A stretch of DNA of 56,920 nt from a virus (IMGVR_UViG_3300025120_014399:1-56920), one strand, 5' to 3'; shown: positions 30,864 through 39,711, counted from the stretch's first letter. A program made the numbers and translations. Notes: generated by a model from the sequence alone, not told the origin.

Positions 30864-31360
30864 AAAATTTAATATTTATAATTATTAGTTTTTCACTTGG
30901 ATTTTTGATAGGTTTTTTATCTAAATTTACATACGAACTAAACACTTTTAAACCCTACGACTGGCAAGAACCACCGGTAATAATAAATTGTTATGGAAAG
31001 AAGTTTAGTAAACTACACATAATCAGGGCAATAGAATATTGGACTGTGAGGAATCATAAACTGGGAGGATACATACACAGGCCAAGTTCATATTTATGTG
31101 ATAATGAGTGGCTAGAAGGGTATATTATTCTTCGAGTCGACGAAAAAATGTCTGGCGTAACGCTTGCTAGAACAAAAAGATACACCTCATTAAATAATGT
31201 AGTGGGTGCTGTAATAAGTTTTCAGCCAGACTCTTTCAATCTTTACCTTTTGAATGAGCATGAAATAGGACATGCATTAGGATATTCACACGTCGACGTT
31301 AAAGGTCATGTGATGCACCCAATACATGAATCAATGGGTTTAGATTTTTATATGAAATAG
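30860..31360 (+). CDS. Membrane-anchored or secreted zinc metalloprotease (matrixin-like)
   Basis: This is a 166-residue protein. An N-terminal hydrophobic segment (residues 4-21) is a signal anchor. The zinc motif H-E-I-G-H-A-L-G-Y-S-H lies at residues 134-144, and V-M-H-P about ten residues later fits the Met-turn of metzincins. Residues 85-125 have G-Y-I-I-L-R-V-D. The catalytic Glu is present. Its start overlaps the stop of the VWA lipoprotein (ATGA), so the pair is likely made together. The target may be host surface proteins or the partner itself. Confidence 0.82.
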   Translation: MKNLIFIIISFSLGFLIGFLSKFTYELNTFKPYDWQEPPVIINCYGKKFSKLHIIRAIEYWTVRNHKLGGYIHRPSSYLCDNEWLEGYIILRVDEKMSGVTLARTKRYTSLNNVVGAVISFQPDSFNLYLLNEHEIGHALGYSHVDVKGHVMHPIHESMGLDFYMK

Positions 31361-31367
31361 CTTATTT

Positions 31368-31373
31368 TATAAT
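31368..31373 (+). promoter_or_regulatory. Possible -10 box (TATAAT) upstream of the amidohydrolase
   Basis: TATAAT lies 65 bases before the start at 31439, in a 78-base AT-rich gap. A second AT-rich stretch (TTATATAAGTAT) nearer the gene is an alternative. Low certainty because of base composition. Confidence 0.3.
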
Positions 31374-31438
31374 TTTAAAAATAAAAGTATTCACGAATCA
31401 ATTATTTTTTATATAAGTATAGAGTAAAAGGAAGAATA

Positions 31439-32383
31439 ATGCTGAAACTTTTAAAAGAAAAAATTATAGAATCTGGTGGTTTTGTTAATGCGCATGCTCA
31501 TTTTGATCGATCATACACTTCAGAATCGTTTTCTGATAAAGAAAAGAAACTTCATTTACATGAAAAATGGAAACTAAATGATAGATTTAAAAGTTCAGCT
31601 AGCGTCAAGTGCTATGAAAAGAACATAGAAAGATCTGTACTAAGCCAGATTGATTTTGGTGTTACATCAGCATGTACATTTATAGACATTGATGATATAA
31701 CACAAGCTGCAGCATATACAGCAGCTGCAGCTGTAAAAGAAAAATATAAAAACGTATTTGATTTAAAAATAGCATGCCAGACTATAAAAGGTGTTTTAGA
31801 AGAAAGGCAAAGATATATTTTAGACATGTGGGTACCAGAATTAGATGTTATTGGGTCTTTGCCGGCGGCAGACAATGATATATCTAAACATCTAGATGTT
31901 GTTATGGGATGGTCTAAAAAATACAATAAAAGACTTCATGTGCACGTCGATCAGTTAAATCACCCAGGAGAAAAAGAAACAGAATTACTAGCTAGAAAAA
32001 CAATAGAGTGGGGACTAGAAGGTAGAGTTACAGCAGTGCATGCACTATCACTAGCATGTCATCCAGTATCTTATAGACAAGAAATTTATAAATTATCAAA
32101 AGATGCAGGGTTAAGCTATATAACATGCCCGTCAGCTTGGATCGATCACCCTAGAAGTGAAATTTTAGTACCTTCACATAACGCAATTACACCTGTTGAG
32201 GAACTTCTAGAGCATGATATAGTTGTAGCTATAGGTTCTGACAATATTAATGACATATATAAACCTTACTCGGATGGTGACATGATGTTTGAGTTAAGAC
32301 TTTTACTAGAAGCATGCAAAATATATGATCAATCTTTTTTAGTTAAAATAGCAACAGATAATGGCAAAACAGTTACTTCTTGA
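31439..32383 (+). CDS. Amidohydrolase-superfamily enzyme, cytosine deaminase-like
   Basis: This is a 314-residue protein. N-A-H-A-H-F-D (His19, His21) gives the first metal ligands. H-V-H-V-D-Q-L near residue 176, V-H-A-L-S-L near residue 201, and G-S-D-N-I-N-D near residue 272 supply the others. The order, and the later Y-x-P-Y-S-D-G-D segment, recall CodA-type cytosine/isoguanine deaminases. At 314 residues it is shorter than CodA (about 420), lacking the outer beta-sandwich. Conversion of cytosine to uracil is possible; other amides or cyclic ureides are not excluded. Confidence 0.78.
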   Translation: MLKLLKEKIIESGGFVNAHAHFDRSYTSESFSDKEKKLHLHEKWKLNDRFKSSASVKCYEKNIERSVLSQIDFGVTSACTFIDIDDITQAAAYTAAAAVKEKYKNVFDLKIACQTIKGVLEERQRYILDMWVPELDVIGSLPAADNDISKHLDVVMGWSKKYNKRLHVHVDQLNHPGEKETELLARKTIEWGLEGRVTAVHALSLACHPVSYRQEIYKLSKDAGLSYITCPSAWIDHPRSEILVPSHNAITPVEELLEHDIVVAIGSDNINDIYKPYSDGDMMFELRLLLEACKIYDQSFLVKIATDNGKTVTS

Positions 32384-32522
32384 CTAAAATTATTATATTT
32401 ATAAATATTTTGCAAAAAAATATATTTTTTATTGTACATTTAAAAATTGGTGTTTATATTAAATAAGAGGTGCCTTTAAGGATCTCACTTTAATCAACTC
32501 GCTATTTTTAGGAGAAAATAAA

Positions 32523-32951
32523 ATGACATTTGACACAATACATTATCCAGTCCCAGCAATTATGGGACGATCTATGTTTAACCAGATCTTCGATCAGTTT
32601 TTTGAGGATCCAAAGAGATCTATTAAAAGATCGACTGAAGGTTATCCAGTAACTGACATCTATACAAATGATAATCATGATCAAATTATTGAAATGGCAC
32701 TCGCCGGATTTAAAAAAGAAGATCTAATTATTGATGTAAAAGACAATACAATTACGATTAGCTGCAACAATTCAAAAGAAGAGAAGCATCAAAGACGTAG
32801 AATAGCTAAGCGGAGCTTTGAAAAGACATTTGTTGATTACTACAATCAACTAGATTTTAAAAAGACTGAAGCTGAATTTATAGATGGTTTACTTTCTGTG
32901 ACAATCCCTAAGATTGAAGAAAAGAAGCCGACAACAATTAACATCAAGTAA
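32523..32951 (+). CDS. Small heat-shock protein, Hsp20/alpha-crystallin family
   Basis: This is a 142-residue protein behind AGGAG. The alpha-crystallin domain covers residues 40-135: P-V-T-D-I-Y-T-N near residue 42, M-A-L-A-G-F-K-K-E-D near residue 58, and A-E-F-I-D-G-L-L-S-V-T-I-P near residue 116 (the A-x-x-x-x-G-x-L signature). It holds unfolding proteins for refolding by other chaperones. The 139-base leader upstream is AT-rich and contains TATAAATA at 32400-32407. A clear terminator follows, so this is probably a separate unit. Confidence 0.93.
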   Translation: MTFDTIHYPVPAIMGRSMFNQIFDQFFEDPKRSIKRSTEGYPVTDIYTNDNHDQIIEMALAGFKKEDLIIDVKDNTITISCNNSKEEKHQRRRIAKRSFEKTFVDYYNQLDFKKTEAEFIDGLLSVTIPKIEEKKPTTINIK

Positions 32952-32978
32952 ACAAACTTGAGTTGATTAATTTTTACT

Positions 32979-33006
32979 AGAGGTGGAATTTCCACCTCTT
33001 TTTTTA
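32979..33006 (+). terminator. Rho-independent terminator after hsp20
   Basis: A perfect 9-base inverted repeat, AGAGGTGGA and TCCACCTCT with a 3-base loop, is followed by seven T residues. It lies 28 bases after the hsp20 stop and 12 bases before the next start. It is the clearest intrinsic terminator in the window. Confidence 0.9.
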
Positions 33007-33017
33007 TATGTATATAC

Positions 33018-33440
33018 ATGAGTGAAATATTTGAAAATGACTTAGTGATTATATTCATATCAAAACAAGATAGAAACACAGATGAATATTGTGACTTTAA
33101 AATATGCAAGGTTTTAGCTGTTGGGAAGGATGATCTGCTCTGCGAAATTTCAAGCATGTATAGTAATAAATTATTTAAAATATCAAAAAAACGATGTGTT
33201 AAAATAGATAGAAAAAAATTTAGTTATAAGGATCATCAAACCCACGCTCCACAAATAGGAGACCTAGTAATGTCAATAAGCGATCCTTACAACAAGGAAA
33301 GAGAAACACATACCGGCCTAGTAGAAAACATAACATATGATCCTACTACACAATTTAATCAAGTATATACTATAAGAACTGGCCAAAAAACAATAACTGC
33401 GTATTTAGAAAACATTATTGTACTTGAAACATCCAGGTGA
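33018..33440 (+). CDS. Hypothetical protein with two SH3-like halves
   Basis: This is a 140-residue protein. The first half begins with E-N-D-L-V-I-I-F-I and the second with I-G-D-L-V-M-S-I-S-D-P, each followed by strand-like segments (V-L-A-V-G-K-D-D, G-L-V-E-N-I-T-Y). It may be two fused copies of the small barrel found in this phage. No catalytic motif is seen. It follows the hsp20 terminator and precedes a block of tagged virion-like genes. Confidence 0.6.
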   Translation: MSEIFENDLVIIFISKQDRNTDEYCDFKICKVLAVGKDDLLCEISSMYSNKLFKISKKRCVKIDRKKFSYKDHQTHAPQIGDLVMSISDPYNKERETHTGLVENITYDPTTQFNQVYTIRTGQKTITAYLENIIVLETSR

Positions 33441-33470
33441 TATATATTATAGTAGAAAAGAGAAGTTATA

Positions 33471-35606
33471 GTGAAAATAAAAAAAAATAAATTAAAAAAA
33501 GTGATATCTAAAAGCCTTAAAGATGATTTAATTTTCGAGGCTTCAGAAGACGCATATGCAAGATTTGTATATAATATGGAAAAATTAGCACTTTTTTCCG
33601 GAAAGTCTGCATCTATGAATCTTTACAAAACAGAAAACCCAGAGCTTTTTAAAAGAATGAAAGCTTTAGGGCAAAAAATAGTTAAAAAAATACAAGGTGA
33701 CTTTCCGGGCACAATCGATCTAGATTCAATAAATGCTATTATTGCTTCTGCTAAAGAAGAAAAAAGAAAAGATCCCGGGATAGATTACGGTGCTAAAGTT
33801 ATTGAATATGCGAATGATTATTGGTTTGACAATATCGGTGCAAGTAGATCTGCTGACAGCAGTCATGGTGGTCATTCTTTACTAGCAGCTGATCCTAAGG
33901 CAAGAGGAGTAGTTGCAAAGTCTCTTGATCGTACACTTAAATACGCATGGAAAGAAGAGGCAAATCAACCTGAGAATCAAAAATTCTGGGATGATTTTGA
34001 AGTATGGCATGCTATTGGTGGTATTGTAGGTGAAAGAGGAACAATTGATCATAAAACGATCTTAGGGTTTTTGGAAGCTTTTAAAACATCCAACCCACAT
34101 GAAATGTCTGCGTATGGTTGGCATGGAATGAATGGCACTAAATCAGATTTAAAAAAAATGAATCTTGGAATTACTCAAATAATAAACAGTGAAAGCGGTT
34201 GGAAAGACAAAGTTCATGTAAAGCTTAATGGAGAAATAACTTTTGCTGCTAATTTTGATATTACGACTCAGTGGTTTAGCTATAAAGAAGACGATGCATC
34301 TGACTTTGAAAAGGCTGGCGATTTAAACAAAATGATACAATACGGCAAGCATGGATCAATGATAACCGGACCAAAAGACAAGCTGTTAAGCGGTATGGAT
34401 AAATACAATGAAATTGTAATTAAAGATTCAAAAGTAGCTGCAATTGCATTTCCTGATGCATTCTTTAAAGAAATAAAAGATATGGGTGAGTTTCGAGTTG
34501 CTGGCATGAGTTTACTTTCTGTAGCAAGATTAATTAAAGAAGGCAACATCGATCAAGCAAATAAAGAAATATTAGAAGCAACCGGGAAAACAGGCCTATA
34601 TAGCGGATCAAATTGGTATGCCAGCGCAGTTCATCAGTTAATTGATGCAATGGCTGCAGGAGACAAATCATTAATAACTGATGAAAACAGAATTGTTAAT
34701 GTTTTAAAGTATATTTCTAAATATCTAGAGTATGATATAGAAATTTATCATGTCCGCGGAAAGAGTAAGAAAGATGTCGTGGTTAACTTTGTTAATTCAA
34801 TGAAAATTTGTATTGATTTCATTGAAAATAACCCAGCTTTAAAATCAAGAAAAGAATTAAACTGGTATGAGTGGTTACGCGAAACGAGAAATCCGGTTAT
34901 GAAAGCAGGTATCGATTCGCTAATCAAATATATCAAAGATGACACAATAAAAAAATTCATAATGAGCAAAGAGGGTGATGATTTTTTCTATGAGCTGTTT
35001 AGCAAACTTAAACTAGGATCGTACTACTTTAACCCAAGAGAAAAACCACAATACAAAAAGCTTATTTTTAATCCGGAGTCTCTTTTAAATCAAAAAGTAC
35101 CTTATAGCTACATGCGAAAGGATGCATCTATGCCTGTTAAGTTATATCAGCTTGCGTCGCTGGGAATAGCAATGAACAAGGCCGCACAAGACGGTATACC
35201 TCCTTTTGTTTCATCTTTTCCGACCGTGTCGGCTAATAAACCCATGACGAGTGGCCAAAAAATAATCATGCCACCTTACTTTGTCAGTGTAAGGTGGAAA
35301 GATTCTCCTAGAGGAGAAGAAAAATCTTATCAAGATAATACTCAACAATCATTCGGCCCGGGATATCGTTCTCATCAAAATAATTATAAAGAAATATTTG
35401 ACATGCTTGATGGTATTGTTAAAAAAGGTGGTGAAGTTATTTATTTTGGTATATACGATAAAAGTAAAAAAAGCTTTATAGAAATTAAAAACAAAAATGA
35501 ATTGCAAAAATTAATGGTACCTACGATCCCTACACGAAACATTGCAGAAACAAAACTAACAAGAAGTCATATTAGAAAACTTTTACGGGAACTTATAAAT
35601 CAATGA
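33471..35606 (+). CDS. Large tagged protein (711 residues), tags at both ends, probable virion protein
   Basis: GTG start. The N terminus M-K-I-K-K-N-K-L-K-K-V-I is the recurrent basic tag, and I-F-E-A-S at about residues 22-26 fits a cleavage site. The C terminus L-T-R-S-H-I-R-K-L-L-R-E-L-I is a second copy of the same kind. Between them, residues 30-690 are mixed alpha/beta with D-S-S-H-G-G-H-S near residue 123 and E-V-W-H-A-I-G-G-I near residue 178. I do not recognise a family. The stop overlaps the next start (ATGA). Confidence 0.65.
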   Translation: MKIKKNKLKKVISKSLKDDLIFEASEDAYARFVYNMEKLALFSGKSASMNLYKTENPELFKRMKALGQKIVKKIQGDFPGTIDLDSINAIIASAKEEKRKDPGIDYGAKVIEYANDYWFDNIGASRSADSSHGGHSLLAADPKARGVVAKSLDRTLKYAWKEEANQPENQKFWDDFEVWHAIGGIVGERGTIDHKTILGFLEAFKTSNPHEMSAYGWHGMNGTKSDLKKMNLGITQIINSESGWKDKVHVKLNGEITFAANFDITTQWFSYKEDDASDFEKAGDLNKMIQYGKHGSMITGPKDKLLSGMDKYNEIVIKDSKVAAIAFPDAFFKEIKDMGEFRVAGMSLLSVARLIKEGNIDQANKEILEATGKTGLYSGSNWYASAVHQLIDAMAAGDKSLITDENRIVNVLKYISKYLEYDIEIYHVRGKSKKDVVVNFVNSMKICIDFIENNPALKSRKELNWYEWLRETRNPVMKAGIDSLIKYIKDDTIKKFIMSKEGDDFFYELFSKLKLGSYYFNPREKPQYKKLIFNPESLLNQKVPYSYMRKDASMPVKLYQLASLGIAMNKAAQDGIPPFVSSFPTVSANKPMTSGQKIIMPPYFVSVRWKDSPRGEEKSYQDNTQQSFGPGYRSHQNNYKEIFDMLDGIVKKGGEVIYFGIYDKSKKSFIEIKNKNELQKLMVPTIPTRNIAETKLTRSHIRKLLRELINQ

Positions 35607-36490
35607 ATATTAGTAAGCACAAATTTAGAAAATTAATTTTTGAAAACATAATATTATCAGAAGGTCTACGTTATCATCTAGATAACTCTAAACCTTTAGT
35701 TGAAAACATATATAGACCCGGGTCAGAAAGGTTCTTCTCGTTAATCTGTGAAGCAAGAAAGTGGTATAATTCAGGACACTTATCACTACTATCAGAGGAC
35801 ATAGAAATTATAAATTTAGATACCGGTAATTGGGGCAATTATATGGGCAGAGAAGTTGCACTTGACTTTCCGATATCACAACAAGCAGATGCACTTATTC
35901 AAACATCAGACATGGGATATCATAAATCCAGTAATCTGCTTACAAGAGTTTTTAATAATGAGTTTGGAAATCAAATAGAAGTAGAAGTTAGGGACACAAT
36001 ACCTAGTGATTTTTTAGAAGGTGAAACTTCATATGACGGCGTGTTTATAAGGCTAGTTGGCCCGGATTCAGAATCTGGAAACGTCATGACAAAGAGAGAG
36101 GCACAGACTTTGATGGGTTTGCTTTATGACTATTTTTGTGAAAGAGAATATTGTGAACTTCATGAAGGGAAAAAGAAAAGAAACAAAAAATCTAAAAAGA
36201 AGTCAGGAACACTATACAAGGGCAGAAAAGTCAAGCTTAACAAGCCAAAACGAGGCGGTAAGAAAAAGTTTTATGTCTATGTAAGAAACCCTAAGACAAA
36301 AAAAATAAAAAAAATATCTTTTGGCGCTAAAGGAATGACAACAGGCTTGAGAGATCCTGCAAGAAGAAAATCATTTAAAGCAAGACATAATTGCGAAGAC
36401 AAAAAAGATAAAACAAAACCCGGTTATTGGTCATGCAGAATTGGTAGGCATCCAAAAGTTACGGGTGCTCCTTACACAACTTGGTGGTAA
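35603..36490 (+). CDS. Tagged protein with a conserved basic Cys-containing phage domain
   Basis: This is a 295-residue protein. It opens with M-N-I-S-K-H-K-F-R-K-L-I-F-E-N and then I-L-S-E-G, a likely cleavage site near residue 20. The middle has a small beta domain. After a Lys-rich stretch (residues 192-215), the last 85 residues carry K-F-Y-V-Y-V-R-N-P-K-T, I-S-F-G, D-P-A-R-R-K-S-F-K-A-R-H-N-C and G-Y-W-S-C-R. I recognise this as a recurrent domain in marine phage structural proteins; its role is not known to me. The two Cys may bind metal or form a crosslink. Confidence 0.7.
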   Translation: MNISKHKFRKLIFENIILSEGLRYHLDNSKPLVENIYRPGSERFFSLICEARKWYNSGHLSLLSEDIEIINLDTGNWGNYMGREVALDFPISQQADALIQTSDMGYHKSSNLLTRVFNNEFGNQIEVEVRDTIPSDFLEGETSYDGVFIRLVGPDSESGNVMTKREAQTLMGLLYDYFCEREYCELHEGKKKRNKKSKKKSGTLYKGRKVKLNKPKRGGKKKFYVYVRNPKTKKIKKISFGAKGMTTGLRDPARRKSFKARHNCEDKKDKTKPGYWSCRIGRHPKVTGAPYTTWW

Positions 36491-36492
36491 AT

Positions 36493-37275
36493 ATGAAAAT
36501 AAATAGAAAACAATTAAGAAAGATTATAATCGAAGCAATGTACGATCCAATGCATGGTATTAAAAGTTTAGATGGACCTTATAGAGACAAAATTATGAGT
36601 GTGCTCGACAATCCAGATACATCACCTGAAGATCGCACACAGTTTCATCAGCTTGCTGATACAGTTACAGATTATAAAGATCCGCGTCCTGGCATGCCGG
36701 ATGATTCTATGGCAGGTGTCGATGCCCAGAAGGAACAATACTTGAAGGACGCAGGAAAATATATTGCACCGCACCTACCGGGATTTCTTAATCTTCCTCA
36801 AGCTATAATTGATGCAGTAGTAGAATTTGTTTTCTTATCAAGTAACCCAACTTTACATATACAAATTGATGTCGATGGCCTCGAAGAAGACATAGGCGAA
36901 AACATGTTTTACAGAGCGTCCAACTATCCGGATCGTAATTTACCAGAAAACGCAGATGCAGTGAAAATCGTAGATTCCTATCGAAACAATCCTGAAAGTC
37001 ATGATGCTAAATATTACGAGATTTACGCACCCACTGGTACTTATAAAGGCGTTGATCCGTTTTCAAAGATAGACCCGTACTTTGATCCAAATTCTCAATA
37101 TGCTGCGCATAGGACGGGCGACGGTCAAACTGGTTTTCATGAGGGTTTTAGAGAAGAATACCATAAAGTCACCACAAAACCAGCACATAAGATAGACAGC
37201 TATACAGTTGAGCGCGCTTTTATAGAAATGATGAGAGACTTAAGACCGGATCATAGAGAAACAGTAATTAACTAA
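36493..37275 (+). CDS. Tagged hypothetical protein (260 residues), probable virion protein
   Basis: The start at 36493 gives M-K-I-N-R-K-Q-L-R-K-I-I-I-E-A, a textbook form of the tag with I-I-E-A as cleavage-like site; an upstream TTG at 36481 lies in the previous gene. The mature part is acidic, with D-G-P-Y-R-D-K near residue 28, a hydrophobic helix L-P-Q-A-I-I-D-A-V-V-E-F-V near residue 108, and H-I-Q-I-D-V-D-G-L. No family is recognised. The gene follows the previous one by 2 bases. Confidence 0.65.
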   Translation: MKINRKQLRKIIIEAMYDPMHGIKSLDGPYRDKIMSVLDNPDTSPEDRTQFHQLADTVTDYKDPRPGMPDDSMAGVDAQKEQYLKDAGKYIAPHLPGFLNLPQAIIDAVVEFVFLSSNPTLHIQIDVDGLEEDIGENMFYRASNYPDRNLPENADAVKIVDSYRNNPESHDAKYYEIYAPTGTYKGVDPFSKIDPYFDPNSQYAAHRTGDGQTGFHEGFREEYHKVTTKPAHKIDSYTVERAFIEMMRDLRPDHRETVIN

Positions 37276-37303
37276 AAGGTCATGTTTGCATAAGGTATAA
37301 AAT

Positions 37304-37792
37304 ATGAAAATAACAAGAAAGCAATTAAGAAAGTTACTTTTAAAAGAATTTGACATGTCTGGCATGTCTGGTAGCATCATCGATGATCTTCACGCAGGCG
37401 CCGGCGGACAGCCGCCGGCAAAGCCGCCAGTACATAGAGGCGGCGGCGGCGGAAGAAGACCTAAGAAAGGCCCATGTGAATCAGGTATGCCGCAATTTGA
37501 AACTTCATATGATTTAGTTTTTGAAACTTTCGCTGTATGGGTACAGAACAATGAAAATTTTGGAGGCCCAACCGGAACAGAAAATTTTGAAAATTATTTT
37601 AATCATTTAGTATCTTTAGATATCACCGACGAAGAAGAGGGCATTTCTGACGTCATAAAAGGTATGATGGATGTCTATGCTACCTATTATTGCGCTACTC
37701 GCTCGAGCGATTATCCACCATCAATTGAAACCATCTACAATAATCCTGTCGCTGCAATTAATCACTACTGGAATTCTAGCAATGATGAATAA
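37304..37792 (+). CDS. Tagged hypothetical protein with a GC-rich Gly/Pro linker
   Basis: This is a 162-residue protein. It opens with M-K-I-T-R-K-Q-L-R-K-L-L-L-K-E. Residues 28-55 form a Gly/Pro/Lys linker coded by unusually GC-rich DNA that can fold into an 8-base-pair hairpin (37400-37419). The C-terminal 100 residues are an acidic helical domain with F-E-T-F-A-V-W-V-Q-N-N and two Cys. It overlaps the NUDIX gene by 11 bases. The function is unknown; a virion location is inferred from the tag. Confidence 0.65.
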   Translation: MKITRKQLRKLLLKEFDMSGMSGSIIDDLHAGAGGQPPAKPPVHRGGGGGRRPKKGPCESGMPQFETSYDLVFETFAVWVQNNENFGGPTGTENFENYFNHLVSLDITDEEEGISDVIKGMMDVYATYYCATRSSDYPPSIETIYNNPVAAINHYWNSSNDE

Positions 37793-38234
37793 CTTTTCAG
37801 ATCAAAAATATATTACAGCTGCAGGGTTTATTATATTTAGAATCAAGAATAACAATCCTGAAATTCTTGGGCTTAAGGCTCTACCTAAATTTAGAAAACA
37901 AGCCGGTGGTATATATGATGTACCCAAAGGCAGAATCGATTCCGGTGAGGCTCCAATAGAGGCAGCTCATAGAGAACTGTTTGAAGAATCCGGTCTCAAG
38001 GTAAGAAGAATTATAAATAAGAATCCTATCATTGATAAACCTTTAGCACTTTGGGTCGCAGAAGTTGACGACGCAGATAGTGTTTTAATTGGCAGAAATC
38101 CAGACACAGGGTTAATTGAACATGAAGGATATAAGTGGATGAAGATTGACGAAATGAAAGACGTATGTTTAAAATACTTACGGCCGTCAATAATAGAAGC
38201 AAAGACTATAATTTGGAATTATACTAAAATATAA
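37782..38234 (+). CDS. NUDIX hydrolase
   Basis: About 150 residues. The NUDIX box G-x5-E-x7-R-E-x2-E-E-x-G is intact: G-R-I-D-S-G-E near residue 48, followed by H-R-E-L-F-E-E-S-G. The family cleaves nucleoside diphosphates linked to another group, such as NTPs, ADP-ribose, caps or dinucleotides. I chose the ATG pair at 37782/37785; the longer frame upstream is only the shadow of the previous gene. The substrate is unknown. RNA decapping or cleaning up modified nucleotides are options. Confidence 0.9.
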   Translation: MMNNFSDQKYITAAGFIIFRIKNNNPEILGLKALPKFRKQAGGIYDVPKGRIDSGEAPIEAAHRELFEESGLKVRRIINKNPIIDKPLALWVAEVDDADSVLIGRNPDTGLIEHEGYKWMKIDEMKDVCLKYLRPSIIEAKTIIWNYTKI

Positions 38235-38265
38235 AGATATTTATTTAAATAACAGGGAAGATAAA

Positions 38266-38853
38266 ATGAAGTTAAATAGAAAATTGCTTAAAAAGCTTAT
38301 TCAAGAAGAAATAGAAAACCTTTCTTATGATCGCTCAAAAAATATTGAAAAGTATATAATTGATTTTGACGAGCCCTTTGAAGTTGAAGCTCATGAAGAT
38401 GCATGGGCAGGAGGCAGAAACATCTATAGTAATGCCGATCATTTAAAAGATTACGGATCTAAAGAAAAAAGTATAACAGGTATAGAAAGATTAATTCACA
38501 AAACAGAACTTAAAGAAGCTTCTTCATCAAATCGTGAGCTAAGAACATTGATATATGAAGAAATGAAAAAAGTTTCAGAATTAAAGCAATTTATTAATTC
38601 TCGTGGCGGAAAAAAATTCTTGCAAGCAGGCAGGAAAATAGAATCTGCTGGGACTTCGATTAGAGAGTTAGGTCACGATCACACAGGCATCATGAGAGAG
38701 ACGCTTTATAATGTTTCTGAATTTGTAGAAAAACTAGGCCATTCAATCGGAAGTGTAAATGAGTTAGATGAAGACTCTTCAACAGAAAGTACCTTACCTA
38801 CTGTTGCAGAGCTTAAAAAACTTATTAAGTCAATTAAACGATTGGAAAAATAA
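38266..38853 (+). CDS. Tagged helical protein with a second internal tag-like segment
   Basis: This is a 195-residue protein. It starts M-K-L-N-R-K-L-L-K-K-L-I-Q-E-E. Around residues 87-101 the sequence S-S-N-R-E-L-R-T-L-I-Y-E-E-M-K resembles a second tag. The rest is helical, with G-A-G-type turns rare and a final K-K-L-I-K-S-I-K-R-L-E-K. It may be two fused tagged units. No family is recognised. It ends directly before the cysteine-synthase-like gene. Confidence 0.6.
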   Translation: MKLNRKLLKKLIQEEIENLSYDRSKNIEKYIIDFDEPFEVEAHEDAWAGGRNIYSNADHLKDYGSKEKSITGIERLIHKTELKEASSSNRELRTLIYEEMKKVSELKQFINSRGGKKFLQAGRKIESAGTSIRELGHDHTGIMRETLYNVSEFVEKLGHSIGSVNELDEDSSTESTLPTVAELKKLIKSIKRLEK

Positions 38854-39711
38854 ATGTCTGCCATTACTGGTCAAACGCCTATGATCGCTATAGATGAAGA
38901 TTGCAGAATCTGGGCAAAGCTTGAAACACATAATAGAACCGGTTCTGTCAAAGACAGAATGATTGAATATATATGTGACTTAGCGGTTGCTAACGGATCC
39001 ATAGAGCCTGGAAAAACAATACTAGTCGAAGCAACCAGCGGCAATACTGGAATTGCATTGGCATCTTATGCTGCATCGATGAACTGTCCCTGTAGAATTA
39101 TCATGCCCGAAAATATGTCCCAACAAAGAAAAGACATGATGTTGGCATTTGGTGCAACAATAATGGAAACAGGTTATAATAATTTCAAGGAAGCAATCAG
39201 TATAAGGGATAATTTGTTGTCTAGCTCTAAAAAATATTTTTCACCAATGCAATTTAGTAATCCATTGAACATCCAGTGTCATTATGAAACAACAGCACCT
39301 GAAATACATGGGCATGTCATCACAGAAATGAGACCTTTAAAGTGGGAAGCTTTTATTCACGGTGCCGGAACAGGCGGAACTATGATGGGGATAAAAAACT
39401 ACATAGATAAGGTAGGGTTAGACGTAAAGTGCGTACTGACAACACCCGAAGAATCTGCAGAAACTCATGGTATTCAAGGTATAAATGACGGCGGCGACTA
39501 TCTTCTAGACAAAAGCTTAATGGATGATATTATTTCTATCAAAACTGAAGATGCTATCATACGAATGAAAAAGTTTTGGCAGGACACAGGAATATTAATA
39601 GGCATAAGTAGTGGTGCAAACATTTTAGCTTCAGAAAGATACTTAAAAAAGTACAATCCATCAGGAATTATAATTACAATACTTTGTGATAGAGGAGAAA
39701 GATACTTATGA
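38854..39711 (+). CDS. Cysteine synthase-like PLP enzyme (CysK/CysM family)
   Basis: This is a 285-residue fold-type II PLP enzyme. Lys33 in T-G-S-V-K-D-R is the PLP lysine. T-S-G-N-T-G near residue 68 binds substrate, G-A-G-T-G-G-T near residue 174 binds the PLP phosphate, and G-I-S-S-G-A near residue 251 closes the site. It would make cysteine from O-acetylserine or O-phosphoserine and sulfide, or a related beta-replacement. It is 20-40 residues shorter than host enzymes, mostly at the N terminus. It overlaps the nucleotidyltransferase gene by 4 bases. Confidence 0.9.
   Translation: MSAITGQTPMIAIDEDCRIWAKLETHNRTGSVKDRMIEYICDLAVANGSIEPGKTILVEATSGNTGIALASYAASMNCPCRIIMPENMSQQRKDMMLAFGATIMETGYNNFKEAISIRDNLLSSSKKYFSPMQFSNPLNIQCHYETTAPEIHGHVITEMRPLKWEAFIHGAGTGGTMMGIKNYIDKVGLDVKCVLTTPEESAETHGIQGINDGGDYLLDKSLMDDIISIKTEDAIIRMKKFWQDTGILIGISSGANILASERYLKKYNPSGIIITILCDRGERYL

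Noticed and set aside
37671-37781. Longer version of the NUDIX gene
   Set aside because: The extra 37 residues read through the other frame of the tagged gene at 37304 and do not resemble NUDIX; the ATG pair at 37782 is at the expected place.
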